From the NCBI GenBank assembly GCA_948470335.1, contig CAOKOL010000003.1, positions 1 through 64,000 on the forward strand: a stretch of 64,000 bases of DNA, written 5' to 3'. The position numbers and the translations under genes were made by a program. This DNA comes from an uncultured Lachnospiraceae bacterium. Lineage in GTDB: Bacteria > Bacillota > Clostridia > Lachnospirales > Lachnospiraceae. Every line of letters starts with the position of its first letter. The stretch's first letter is position 1. The notes under the pieces are model-generated. The model did no database searches. It was given only the letters and a program-made list of their open reading frames with translations, and was not told the DNA's origin. Below, one piece after another: positions 7,984 through 16,298 of this stretch.

Positions 7984-8874
7984 TTACAAAGCCGGAGCCG
8001 GGTGCTCCGGCTTTATGTCTATGATGACCAGTTCCGGGCGGTTGAAGATTCTGGGCAGAAGGTTCCTGCACAGTCCCCGGCTGACGATCATTACCGTATC
8101 CCCCAGATCATAACGGCCTCCGGCATAGGGAGGGAAGACACCCTGGTTTGGCGCAAACAGGCCGTTGGCCAGGCCGGGAATGCGCACCTGTCCGCCATGG
8201 GCATGGCCGGTCAGCACCAGATCAAAGCCTTTTTCGGTTTCCCGGGAAAAATGAGCGTAATATGCCGTTAATTCGGGCCGGTGGGATAGCAGAACGGAAT
8301 AAAAGGTGTTATCCAGGGCGGTTTTGCAGGCGGATAACTGTTTTTTCCAGCCTTCCATCAGCTCCGGTCCCCAGTAACGGCCCTGCCGGAAACGGGCCGG
8401 GTCGTCTACGCCGCAGATGCGGACGGTCTGTCCGTTCGCCGAAAACAGACGGCTTTCCCCTTCCAGTACGGTGATGCCGTAGGAGGAAACGGTCCGCTTG
8501 AGGGCAGCCCCGTTGCCGGCCCAGAATTCATGGTTGCCTGACACATAGTAGCAGGGAAACTGTTTTCCGATCAGAAAAAACAGAAGCCTTGCATGATCCA
8601 TGTCCATCTGGCCGTCAGACATATCGCCTGCAAACAGAATGGCATCAGGATGCCAGGTTTTGATGGCATTGATCAATTTATGCTGTTTTGTTCCGTATAA
8701 AGTGTTATGCAGATCTGTCAGCAGGGCGAAGCGGACCTGCTTTGTCACCTTTGGGGACTTTTCCGTGTAATGCCGGAGGATCAGACGGCGGTCGCAGGCA
8801 GCCAGGATTCCGGAAGCCAGCACGGCCAGCGGCAGCCCGCGGGAAAACAATTGATTTAAAATTTTCATTTTCAC
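7984..8874 (-). CDS. Membrane-anchored metallophosphoesterase (YaeI/YkuE-like)
   Basis: The 296-residue protein is a calcineurin-like phosphoesterase. The five metal-binding blocks are in order: TDLHN (about 53), GDMSDGQMD (about 82), GNHEFW (about 115), LSHRP (about 195) and GHAHGGQVRIP (about 222). Residues 8-25 are hydrophobic (LFSRGLPLAVLASGILAA) and form a signal anchor, so the catalytic domain probably faces outward. Relatives with the GHxHGGQ ending include the UDP-2,3-diacylglucosamine hydrolase-like YkuE group, but this Gram-positive context makes the substrate unclear. Confidence 0.87.
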   Translation of the reverse strand: MKMKILNQLFSRGLPLAVLASGILAACDRRLILRHYTEKSPKVTKQVRFALLTDLHNTLYGTKQHKLINAIKTWHPDAILFAGDMSDGQMDMDHARLLFFLIGKQFPCYYVSGNHEFWAGNGAALKRTVSSYGITVLEGESRLFSANGQTVRICGVDDPARFRQGRYWGPELMEGWKKQLSACKTALDNTFYSVLLSHRPELTAYYAHFSRETEKGFDLVLTGHAHGGQVRIPGLANGLFAPNQGVFPPYAGGRYDLGDTVMIVSRGLCRNLLPRIFNRPELVIIDIKPEHPAPAL

Positions 8875-8974
8875 AGTATAGCACAGTTTCCGTTTTCTAT
8901 CCAGGGGATTTTGTTATAGAAAATGAACTGCAAAATACAGCCGCAAAATACGCAAAATCTTTTGCTGAAACAGC

Positions 8975-9003
8975 TTGACAATTATTTGACAATGTGATAT
9001 GCT
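8975..9003 (+). promoter_or_regulatory. Sigma-A promoter of the riboswitch-hflKC unit
   Basis: A consensus TTGACA (8975-8980) is 17 bases from TATGCT (8998-9003). Transcription would begin near 9010, at the 5' edge of the riboswitch aptamer. Confidence 0.8.
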
Positions 9004-9011
9004 GTTATCAA

Positions 9012-9140
9012 CAAATAAGAGGGAGTAGCTGATACCATAACCCTTAGCGTATATCATGGATTTTGGTATATCCGAATCGTCAGGACGATGGAAACATCCG
9101 TTTCGGATCAGAACAACTGTAGCAAGACTTTTATTGTAGC
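9012..9140 (+). promoter_or_regulatory. yybP-ykoY family manganese riboswitch
   Basis: The aptamer shows the family's two conserved strands: AGAGGGAGTAGCTG (9018-9031) at the 5' side and CTGTAGCAAGACTTT (9118-9132) at the 3' side. P1 pairs AATAAGAG (9014-9021) with CTTTTATT (9128-9135). A hairpin GGACGATGGAAACATCC sits in the middle arm. Family knowledge: Mn2+ binding stabilises P1 and turns expression on. Here the 3' strand of P1 also forms the 5' arm of the following terminator, as expected for such an on-switch. The genes downstream are hflK/hflC, not the usual Mn exporters. Confidence 0.8.
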
Positions 9141-9173
9141 ACGGCAGTGGGCTGCAATAAAGGTCTTTTTTTC
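9129..9173 (+). terminator. Riboswitch expression-platform terminator
   Basis: TTTTATTGTAGC (9129-9140) pairs with GCTGCAATAAA (9151-9161) with one G-U pair, followed by GGTC and a T-run to 9172. Bases 9129-9135 are shared with riboswitch P1, so the two structures exclude each other. Confidence 0.82.
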
Positions 9174-9318
9174 TATATAAAAGCAGCCCGAAAGCGGTGG
9201 AGAACCTGCAGATAAAAGCCGTTTCTGAAACGGCAGAGCGAAAAGTCCGGCTTCTGAACAACCTTTGGGCGTCTATGGCGGCAAAAGGGGCAGGGCAGGA
9301 CTGAAAAGGAGGAATCTT

Positions 9319-10392
9319 ATGTTGAGAAGAAGAAGGAACGTAGAGTTTGACCCATCCGGCGTAAAAGTAAAGGATGTGGCCTCGAAAGCCGGAAAGGGTG
9401 CCGCTGCGGTGGTGGTTTTGCTGCTGGCGCTGTATCTGCTGGCAGGAAGCGTCTATTCATTAAAGGAAAATGAGTATGCGGTGATTACCACATTCGGCGT
9501 GCCAAAGGTGGTGGAAGAATCAGGCATTCACCTGAAAATACCTTATGTACAGATGTTAAAGAAAGTGCCGAAAACCATCAATGGATTTCCCATCGGTTTT
9601 AGTATGGATACGGATGAATCGATGGAAGCGGAATCTTTTATGATTACCAGAGATTACAACTTTGTGAATGTAGACTTCTATGTGGAGTACCGGGTGACAG
9701 ACCCGATCAAATACCTGTATGCGTCGGAAGACCCGGTGGGAATCCTGAAAAATCTCACGCAGAGCTATATCAGAGATACAATCGGCCTTTACGACGTGGA
9801 CAGCGTAATCACCACAGGAAAAAGCGAGATTCAGGCATCAATTAAAGAAAAGATCGTCACCAGGCTGGAGCGTGAGGATATCGGAATTCAGTTGATGAAC
9901 ATTACGATTCAGGACGCGGAGCCGCCTACCGCAGAGGTGATCAATGCCTTTAAAAACGTGGAAAACGCAAAGCAGGGCAAGGAAACTTCGATTAACAAGG
10001 CGAACCAGAAACGAAACGAGGATATTCCCGCAGCCAGAGCGGCGGCGGACCAGACCATTAAGACGGCAGAAGCCCAGGCCGAGGAGCGAATCAACGAGGC
10101 GGTGGGCCAGACGGCCAGACTCAACGAGCTCTATGCGGAATATCAGAAGTATCCGCTGATTACCAAACAGAGAATGTTCTATGAGGCGATGGAGGAAATT
10201 CTGCCGGATATGAAGATTATCATTGAAAAAAGCGACGGAACCACCCAGACCATGCTGCCGCTGGAATCTTTTGCGAATGTGGAAAACATTACAAATAATC
10301 CGGGTACGGAGCGGACGGAAGCTGGCGGCGAAGGGAATAACGGCAATGGGAACAGCAGCGGCGATAACGTCTCCGGCGACGTGGAAGAATAG
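9319..10392 (+). CDS. hflK: SPFH/band 7 protein, HflK-like
   Basis: The protein is 357 residues from the ATG at 9319, which follows AAAGGAGG by six bases; a longer GTG frame from 9265 lacks a site. A single membrane helix (about 25-47, rich in Val, Leu and Ala) is followed by an SPFH domain that begins YSLKENEYAVITTFG. A long Ala/Glu/Gln coiled coil (about 215-285) and a Gly/Asn-rich tail follow. HflK with HflC forms a membrane cage around the FtsH protease and modulates its activity. The pair here is interrupted by a structured repeat between the genes. Confidence 0.85.
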   Translation: MLRRRRNVEFDPSGVKVKDVASKAGKGAAAVVVLLLALYLLAGSVYSLKENEYAVITTFGVPKVVEESGIHLKIPYVQMLKKVPKTINGFPIGFSMDTDESMEAESFMITRDYNFVNVDFYVEYRVTDPIKYLYASEDPVGILKNLTQSYIRDTIGLYDVDSVITTGKSEIQASIKEKIVTRLEREDIGIQLMNITIQDAEPPTAEVINAFKNVENAKQGKETSINKANQKRNEDIPAARAAADQTIKTAEAQAEERINEAVGQTARLNELYAEYQKYPLITKQRMFYEAMEEILPDMKIIIEKSDGTTQTMLPLESFANVENITNNPGTERTEAGGEGNNGNGNSSGDNVSGDVEE

Positions 10393-10395
10393 AGC

Positions 10396-10520
10396 GGCAG
10401 GGGAGCTGCGGAACTCTAAAACAGCAACGGACCGTACAAACCCCGGGAGGATTTACAGACACTTTAGTGGCTGGAAATTCTCCCAGGTCAGGGGGGGCTT
10501 GGCAGGGGAGTTGCGGAACT
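10396..10520 (+). repeat. Structured leader repeat B (simple form)
   Basis: The element starts four bases after the hflK stop with a lone end motif (GGAGCTGCGGAACT, 10402-10415). The full unit then runs from AACAGCAACGGACCGTAC (10420) to GTTGCGGAACT (10520). The main hairpin is CGGGAG (10444-10449), gATTT, CAG-A-CACT-TT-AGTG-G-CTG, AAAT, CTCCC (10480-10484). GCAAC (10424-10428) pairs with GTTGC (10510-10514) as outer stem. It ends 21 bases before the hflC start. Confidence 0.85.
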
Positions 10521-10541
10521 TTAAATAGAAAGGAAAAAAAT

Positions 10542-11405
10542 ATGAAGAAAAAAATGATTTTGGCGGTTGTCGCCATACTGGCATTCTTGATTCTCGGTTC
10601 CGGCGCGGTGGTTACTTACCCGAATGAATTTACGATCATCAAACAGTTTGGAAAAATTGTGGATATCAGGGAGAATCCGGGTTTGAGTTATAAGATTCCT
10701 TTTATCCAGAGCGCGGAAAAAATTGAAAACGAGGTTCTTTTATACGATCTGGCGGTCAGCGATGTGATGACCAAGGACAAGAAGTCCATGATTGCGGACT
10801 GTTTTGCCCTCTGGCGGATTTCAGACCCGCAGAAGTACACCCAGACGCTGAGCGCTCAGAAAAGCAATGCGGAGTTCAGAATTGACACCATTATATACAA
10901 CAGTCTGAAAAACGTAATCAGCAGTCTGAGCCAGGAGGAAGTGATCAGCGGCCGTGACGGCGAGCTGGCCCAGGCCATCAAGGACAATATCGGGGATACC
11001 CTTTCCCAGTACGGCATAGAGCTTCTGGCGGTGGAAACCAAGTCTCTGGATTTGCCGGATGAGAACAAGGACGCGGTATATGAGCGGATGATCTCAGAGC
11101 GGAACAACATCGCGGCGACCTATCAGGCAGAAGGCCAGGAGGAGGCCCAGGAGATTGCCAATAAGACAAAGGCGGAGATTATCGTGATGCAGTCCAAAGC
11201 GGATGCCCAGGCGGCGGAGATTATCGCTAAGGGTGAGGCGGAGTATATGCGGATTTTAAGTGAGGCATACAATGATGAGGAGAAGGCGGATTTCTATCTG
11301 TTCCTCCGCTCTCTGGATGCGGCCAAGGCTACCATGGTGGGAGACAACAAAACCCTGATTATTGACGAGTCGTCGCCGATTGCGCAGATTTTTTACGGAT
11401 ATTGA
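10542..11405 (+). CDS. hflC: SPFH/band 7 protein, HflC-like
   Basis: From the ATG at 10542, preceded by AGAAAGGA, the protein is 287 residues. A membrane helix (about 5-22) is followed by an SPFH domain opening with VVTYPNEFTIIKQFGKIV. A coiled-coil segment rich in Ala, Glu and Gln (about 190-240) contains AQAAEIIAKGEAEYMRI, a hallmark of HflC. It forms a heteromeric complex with HflK that regulates FtsH. The upstream in-frame extension from 10467 lies inside the repeat and is not coding. Confidence 0.88.
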   Translation: MKKKMILAVVAILAFLILGSGAVVTYPNEFTIIKQFGKIVDIRENPGLSYKIPFIQSAEKIENEVLLYDLAVSDVMTKDKKSMIADCFALWRISDPQKYTQTLSAQKSNAEFRIDTIIYNSLKNVISSLSQEEVISGRDGELAQAIKDNIGDTLSQYGIELLAVETKSLDLPDENKDAVYERMISERNNIAATYQAEGQEEAQEIANKTKAEIIVMQSKADAQAAEIIAKGEAEYMRILSEAYNDEEKADFYLFLRSLDAAKATMVGDNKTLIIDESSPIAQIFYGY

Positions 11406-11496
11406 TGATGTGAACGGGTATTCACAGATAGGAACGGATGTGAAAGGAAGCGTTAAAGTGAGAGCGCTGAGAGAACCGTAAAAGGGGCGTAAGAAA

Positions 11497-11532
11497 GAGG
11501 GCGTCATGGCCGATATCAGCCATGGCGCCCTC
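11497..11532 (+). terminator. Hairpin terminator after hflC (probably bidirectional)
   Basis: GAGGGCGTCATGGC pairs with GCCATGGCGCCCTC across an eight-base loop, between convergent hflC and spoVAF. There is no clean T-run on the + side, which lowers confidence. Confidence 0.5.
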
Positions 11533-11575
11533 TCCCTTCATATGGTTTTGAGAATAAAAAACTGCTTTTCTGAAA

Positions 11576-13009
11576 TTATTTTTTCCCATGCTCCCCTGCT
11601 GACGAATGGGGAATTCTTGCGCGGAAAAACCGTTCGCCGATTTTCTTTCCGTCGAAAGGAAACAGCGGGTACAGGTAGCTTTTTCCGGCGATGGTTTTGT
11701 TGCCGAGCAGGGCGATCAGGCAGATCAGGATGCCGGCGGCAAAGCCCCAGACGTTAAACAGAGAGGTGAGGACAAGCAGAATGATCCGCAGGAATTTCAG
11801 CGCGTAGCCCAGCTCCAGACTGGACTGGGTGTAGTTGGACAGCACGACGAAGGCCATGTACAGCATTGTTTCGGCGTTGAACCACCCGGAACTGACGGAA
11901 AAATCCCCGACCACCAGGGCGGCGATCACGCTTAGAGGCGTGGTCAGCATGGAGGGTGTGTTCAGGGAAGCCAGTTTCAGGCCGTCGATGGCAAATTCCA
12001 GAATCAGAAGCTGCAGAATCAGCGGGACGGACACCGTTTCTTTAAACTGGATAAAGGCCAGCCAGTCGGGAATCCACTGGGGGTTCTGCATCAGCAGCAG
12101 GAAAATGGGGGTTAAAAGCAGGGCGATCAGGCTGGTGCCGAAGCGGGTCAGCCGCAGGTATGTCCCGGTCAGCGGCGGGAAATAGTAATCGTCCGCTTCC
12201 TCGATAATGTCAAAAATACTGGAGGGGAGAATCATGGCCGCAGGGGAATTGTCCACCAGGATCACGATATTTCCCTCTAACAGACAGGCTGCCGCCGTGT
12301 CGGGCCGCTCGGAAAACTTGAATTTCGGGAAAGGATTGATCCATTTGTACTCATAGAGACATTCGGCCAGACTTTCCTGGTTCATAGTCAGAGCGTCCAC
12401 CTCGATATTTTTGATCCGGGTTTTAATCCGTTCCAGCAGATCATGATCCACCCGGTCGTCAATGTAGCAGATGGCAATGTCCGTTTTGGATTTATTGCCT
12501 ACCTGGGTGATCTCGTTAATCAGGTGCGGGTCCCGGATGCGCCGCCGGATCAGGGCGGTGTTAAATACCAGCGTCTCCACAAAGCCGTCCCGGGAGCCCC
12601 GCAGCACCCGGTCTTTTTCCGGCTCCGAGACACTCCTTACAGGGTAGGTCCGGCACTCGATGGTGATACAGTCCCGATAGCCGTCGATAAACAGGCAGGT
12701 GATGCCGGAGAGAAGCTGGGTAATCATGGCGTCGGCATCCCGCACAAGCCCGACTTCTGTATAGGCGATCAGTTCTTTGGAGAAATCGTGAGCATTGGAG
12801 GGCATGTCCTCAGGTTTTTTGGTAAATAAAAAGGACAGTATTTTTTCCAGTACTTCGTCTTTTACAAAGCCGTCCACGGTGTACATGCAGGCATTTTTTC
12901 CGCCGATGCGCAGTACCCGGTAAACGATATCGAAATTCCGGTCTATGGATAAGGCCTTGTTAAAGTAATCCATAGTATCCTGTAAATTTCCGGAAAACGG
13001 ATTGTTCAT
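11576..13009 (-). CDS. spoVAF: Stage V sporulation protein AF (GerA-family membrane protein)
   Basis: The 477-residue protein has a large soluble N-terminal GerA domain, then membrane helices from about residue 285 on. The segments LLILEFAIDGLKLASLNTPS and MLYMAFVVLSNYTQSSLELG, and the end SYLYPLFPFDGKKIGERFFR, match SpoVAF closely rather than a germinant receptor A subunit. SpoVAF is in the inner spore membrane and works with the SpoVA channel and nutrient receptors during germination. It stands alone here rather than in a spoVA operon. It shows that the organism carries sporulation genes. Confidence 0.85.
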   Translation of the reverse strand: MNNPFSGNLQDTMDYFNKALSIDRNFDIVYRVLRIGGKNACMYTVDGFVKDEVLEKILSFLFTKKPEDMPSNAHDFSKELIAYTEVGLVRDADAMITQLLSGITCLFIDGYRDCITIECRTYPVRSVSEPEKDRVLRGSRDGFVETLVFNTALIRRRIRDPHLINEITQVGNKSKTDIAICYIDDRVDHDLLERIKTRIKNIEVDALTMNQESLAECLYEYKWINPFPKFKFSERPDTAAACLLEGNIVILVDNSPAAMILPSSIFDIIEEADDYYFPPLTGTYLRLTRFGTSLIALLLTPIFLLLMQNPQWIPDWLAFIQFKETVSVPLILQLLILEFAIDGLKLASLNTPSMLTTPLSVIAALVVGDFSVSSGWFNAETMLYMAFVVLSNYTQSSLELGYALKFLRIILLVLTSLFNVWGFAAGILICLIALLGNKTIAGKSYLYPLFPFDGKKIGERFFRARIPHSSAGEHGKK

Positions 13010-13127
13010 CTGAAATACTCCTTATGGGCTGAATTTAGGTTTTTCCACAGAACAGGACAACCTATAAACCTGCTGTTATTGTGTTCCAAAAAAAAATAAT
13101 TTATGCAAAATCCGGTTATGAAAGTGC

Positions 13128-13155
13128 TTGCAAAAGGACGGGCGGATGTTAAAAT
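13128..13155 (+). promoter_or_regulatory. Candidate sigma-A promoter of the BaiN-like gene
   Basis: TTGCAA (13128-13133) and TAAAAT (13150-13155) are spaced by 16 bases, about 105 bases before the start codon. Confidence 0.5.
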
Positions 13156-13260
13156 AATTGGAGAAGTTTCGGCGGGGAACAATCCTGACGGATATCAAAA
13201 GGGATAAAAAAGGAAGACGAAAAAATCGGAAACGATATGAGGGAGGCGGCAGATTCTACT

Positions 13261-14562
13261 ATGAAGATCAGGGTGGCGGTGACAGGCGGCGGCGCTTCCG
13301 GCATGACGGCGGCCATTGGGGCGGCGCGGGCCGGGGCGGAAGTGTATTTGATCGAGGGAAATGACAGAGTGGGAAAGAAACTGCTGTCCACGGGCAACGG
13401 AAAGTGTAATTTCACAAACCGGAATGTGGAAAAGATTGCGGAAAGCGGGAGGCGGGCCGGCGGGCTGCAGCCGGTGGGGACCGGGCTGGACTGTGAGGTG
13501 CTGCCGGTTCCTATACCGGACATGCCATGCTTTCACAGCGGCGATCCCTCCTTTCCCGGTCAGGTGCTGAAACGGTTCGGCTACCGGGAAACCATTGATT
13601 TTTTCAAAGGGCTGGGCGTGGTGCCGAAGGAGAAAAACGGGTATGTTTATCCGGCCGGAGGACAGGCTTCGGCGGTGTTAGATCTGCTGCGTCTGGAACT
13701 GGAACGGCTTGGTGTAAAGGTGATCTGTTCCACCAGGATAAAAAATGTCCGGATAAAGGCTTCTGATGTTTCGGGGATATCCGGATTTGTGCTGGAGGGA
13801 ACCGGCCCGGAGGGGAAGCCTTTTTCCCTTTCCGCTGATCGCGTCATCCTGGCCTGCGGGGGAAAGGCGGCGCCTGCCACCGGTTCGGACGGGAGCGGTT
13901 ACGCGTTGGCGGAAAAGCTGGGCCATTCCGTTACGCCCCTGTCTCCTGCGCTGGTGCAGTTGAGATGTCAGGAGGATTTTTATAAACGGTTGTCCGGTAT
14001 CAGAACGGAGGGAACGGTCAGACTTTATGTGGACGGAAAACCGAAAGCGGAGGACCGGGGAGAATTGCAGTTGACCGCTTACGGCATCTCCGGCATTCCG
14101 GTGTTTCAGGTCAGCCGGTTTGCGGGGCTGGCCCTTCCGGAAGGGCGGAACGTTACGGCAGAGCTGGATTTGATGCCGTCCATGTCCCGAAAGGAACTGG
14201 AAACATATTTCAGGACCTTCTCGCCGGAGCGTTACGGCGGGCTGCTGAATAAAAAGCTGCTGGCGCTGCTGCTGAAACGGTACGGGACGAAGCCGGAGGA
14301 TCTGGCAGCAGGCGTGAAAGGATTCCGCACCCGGATCAAGGCGGTGAACCCTTTTGAAAATGCCCAGGTGACGGCAGGCGGCGTGGACACCCGGCAGATC
14401 GATCCCGCCACCATGATGTCCCGAATCATTCCCGGTCTGTATTTTGCCGGAGAGCTGGCGGATGTGGACGGCATGTGCGGCGGATATAATTTACAGTGGG
14501 CATGGAGCAGCGGGTATCTGGCGGGGAGTAGCGCGGCGGTTTCACAAGCCCCGGAACTTTAG
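13261..14562 (+). CDS. NAD(P)/FAD-dependent oxidoreductase, HI0933/BaiN-like
   Basis: This is a flavoprotein of about 433 residues. The dinucleotide-binding motif VAVTGGGASGMTAAIGAA lies at the extreme N-terminus, followed by GKKLLSTGNGKCNFTN, characteristic of the HI0933 family. The C-terminal FAD block is FAGELADVDGMCGGYNLQWA. BaiN reduces bile-acid intermediates in some Clostridia, but most homologues are uncharacterised. An in-frame ATG at 13237 would add eight residues; I prefer 13261 because the Rossmann strand begins there, although GGAGG is a long 14 bases away. It appears to lead an operon of three genes. Confidence 0.85.
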   Translation: MKIRVAVTGGGASGMTAAIGAARAGAEVYLIEGNDRVGKKLLSTGNGKCNFTNRNVEKIAESGRRAGGLQPVGTGLDCEVLPVPIPDMPCFHSGDPSFPGQVLKRFGYRETIDFFKGLGVVPKEKNGYVYPAGGQASAVLDLLRLELERLGVKVICSTRIKNVRIKASDVSGISGFVLEGTGPEGKPFSLSADRVILACGGKAAPATGSDGSGYALAEKLGHSVTPLSPALVQLRCQEDFYKRLSGIRTEGTVRLYVDGKPKAEDRGELQLTAYGISGIPVFQVSRFAGLALPEGRNVTAELDLMPSMSRKELETYFRTFSPERYGGLLNKKLLALLLKRYGTKPEDLAAGVKGFRTRIKAVNPFENAQVTAGGVDTRQIDPATMMSRIIPGLYFAGELADVDGMCGGYNLQWAWSSGYLAGSSAAVSQAPEL

Positions 14563-14582
14563 AAAGAAAAGAGGCGCGGGAT

Positions 14583-16298
14583 ATGGAAATGAAAATGCTT
14601 CCTGTGGGCATTGAGAATTTTGAAGAAATCCGTACGGAAGATTATTACTATGTGGACAAGACGGCGATGATCAGAGATCTGCTTCGCGGACGGGGAAAAG
14701 TAAACCTGTTTACCCGTCCCCGGCGTTTTGGAAAGTCTCTTAATATGGGCATGTTAAAGTGCTTTTTCGAAACAGGCTGCAATAAAGAAATCTTCGCCGG
14801 TCTTGACATTTCCAAAGAAACGGCGCTGTGCGAAAAATATATGGGCAGATTTCCGGTTGTGTCAGTCAGTCTGAAAAGCGTTAACGGAGCTGATTACGCG
14901 ACGGCACGTTCTCTGATGTGCGCCACCATCGGCAATGAAGCGATGCGGTTTTATGAGCTGTCGGACAGCGGCCGGCTGACCAGTGAAGAAAAAGAAGTAT
15001 ACAGGCAGTTGATTACCGTTGATACGTCGGGACGGGGCGTTTATGCCATTTCGGACGCAGCCCTGATGGGAAGTCTGAAAACCTTGTCCATGCTGCTTGC
15101 AAAGCATTATGGGGAAAGGACGGTTATTCTGATTGACGAGTATGATGTTCCGTTGGCAAAGGCCAGTGAGCAGGGCTATTACGACGAGATGATCCTGCTG
15201 ATCCGCAATATGTTTGAACAGGCGCTGAAAACCAATGACAGTCTGTACTTTGCGGTTTTAACCGGCTGTCTGCGTGTATCAAAGGAGAGCATTTTTACGG
15301 GGATGAATAATCCGAAGGTTTTTTCCGTTACGGATGCGGAGTGTGATTCCTGTTTTGGTTTTACCGATCATGAGGTAAGGGAGATGCTTTCTTATTATGG
15401 ATTAAACGATAAATACGATACTGTAAAAGAGTGGTATGACGGATACCATTTCGGGGATGCGGATGTCTATTGTCCATGGGACGTGGTCAGCTATGTGAAT
15501 AAATTACAGGCAAAGAGAACGCTTCCTCCTCAGGATTTCTGGTCCAATACCAGCAGCAATGACGTGGTAAAACGGTTTCTTGAACAGGCAAATCCGACCA
15601 CGAGGGATGAAATTGAACGACTCATAGCCGGCGAATATGTTGTGAAAACAATCAATGAGGAGCTGACTTACAAAGAGCTGTATGACAACATTGAAAATAT
15701 ATGGAGCGTTCTTTTTACAACGGGATATTTGACGCAGCGCACAGAAGCTGAAGGAAATATGCGCAGGCTGGTCATTCCCAACAGAGAGATCCATAATATT
15801 TTTATGAATCAGATCAGGGTCTGGATGCAGAGCAGAGCCAGAGAGGACGGCGTACGGCTGAATGAATTCTGCAATGCTTTCCGTAACGCTGACAGGGAGC
15901 GGGTGCGGACGATTTTTACGGAATATCTCACGGAAACTGTCAGTGTCAGAGACACGGCCGTCCGGAAAGAATTCAAGGAGAATTTTTATCATGGATTTCT
16001 GCTTGGCCTGCTGCGGTTTAAGGAGGACTGGAAAGTCATTTCCAATAGAGAAAGCGGCAGTGGATATGCGGATATCGTAATTGAACTTTTGGCCGATCTG
16101 CTTGGCATTGTGATAGAAGTGAAGTATGCGGAAAACGGAAATCTGGAAGCAGGATGCGCAGAGGCCATGGAACAGATTGAAAGGAACAGATACGCGGAAC
16201 GGCTGCGTTTGGATGGAATGCGCAAAATTTTAAAATGCGGCATTGCCTGTCATATGAAAAGGTGCAAAGTGGTGTTTGAGGAGGAAAAGACGACGTGA
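14583..16298 (+). CDS. AAA-ATPase-like protein with C-terminal PD-(D/E)XK nuclease-like domain (DUF1703)
   Basis: The 571-residue protein has the family start MLPVGIENFEEIR..YYYVDKT, a P-loop-like RPRRFGKSLN (45-54) and a Walker B VILIDEYDVPL (about 181-191). The C-terminus contains GYADIVIEL and GIVIEVKYA, the D and ExK parts of a PD-(D/E)XK nuclease core. The family is widespread and multicopy in gut Firmicutes and Bacteroidetes; its role is unknown, with mobile or defence roles suggested. It begins 20 bases after the upstream oxidoreductase and overlaps the next gene by four bases. Confidence 0.88.
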   Translation: MEMKMLPVGIENFEEIRTEDYYYVDKTAMIRDLLRGRGKVNLFTRPRRFGKSLNMGMLKCFFETGCNKEIFAGLDISKETALCEKYMGRFPVVSVSLKSVNGADYATARSLMCATIGNEAMRFYELSDSGRLTSEEKEVYRQLITVDTSGRGVYAISDAALMGSLKTLSMLLAKHYGERTVILIDEYDVPLAKASEQGYYDEMILLIRNMFEQALKTNDSLYFAVLTGCLRVSKESIFTGMNNPKVFSVTDAECDSCFGFTDHEVREMLSYYGLNDKYDTVKEWYDGYHFGDADVYCPWDVVSYVNKLQAKRTLPPQDFWSNTSSNDVVKRFLEQANPTTRDEIERLIAGEYVVKTINEELTYKELYDNIENIWSVLFTTGYLTQRTEAEGNMRRLVIPNREIHNIFMNQIRVWMQSRAREDGVRLNEFCNAFRNADRERVRTIFTEYLTETVSVRDTAVRKEFKENFYHGFLLGLLRFKEDWKVISNRESGSGYADIVIELLADLLGIVIEVKYAENGNLEAGCAEAMEQIERNRYAERLRLDGMRKILKCGIACHMKRCKVVFEEEKTT

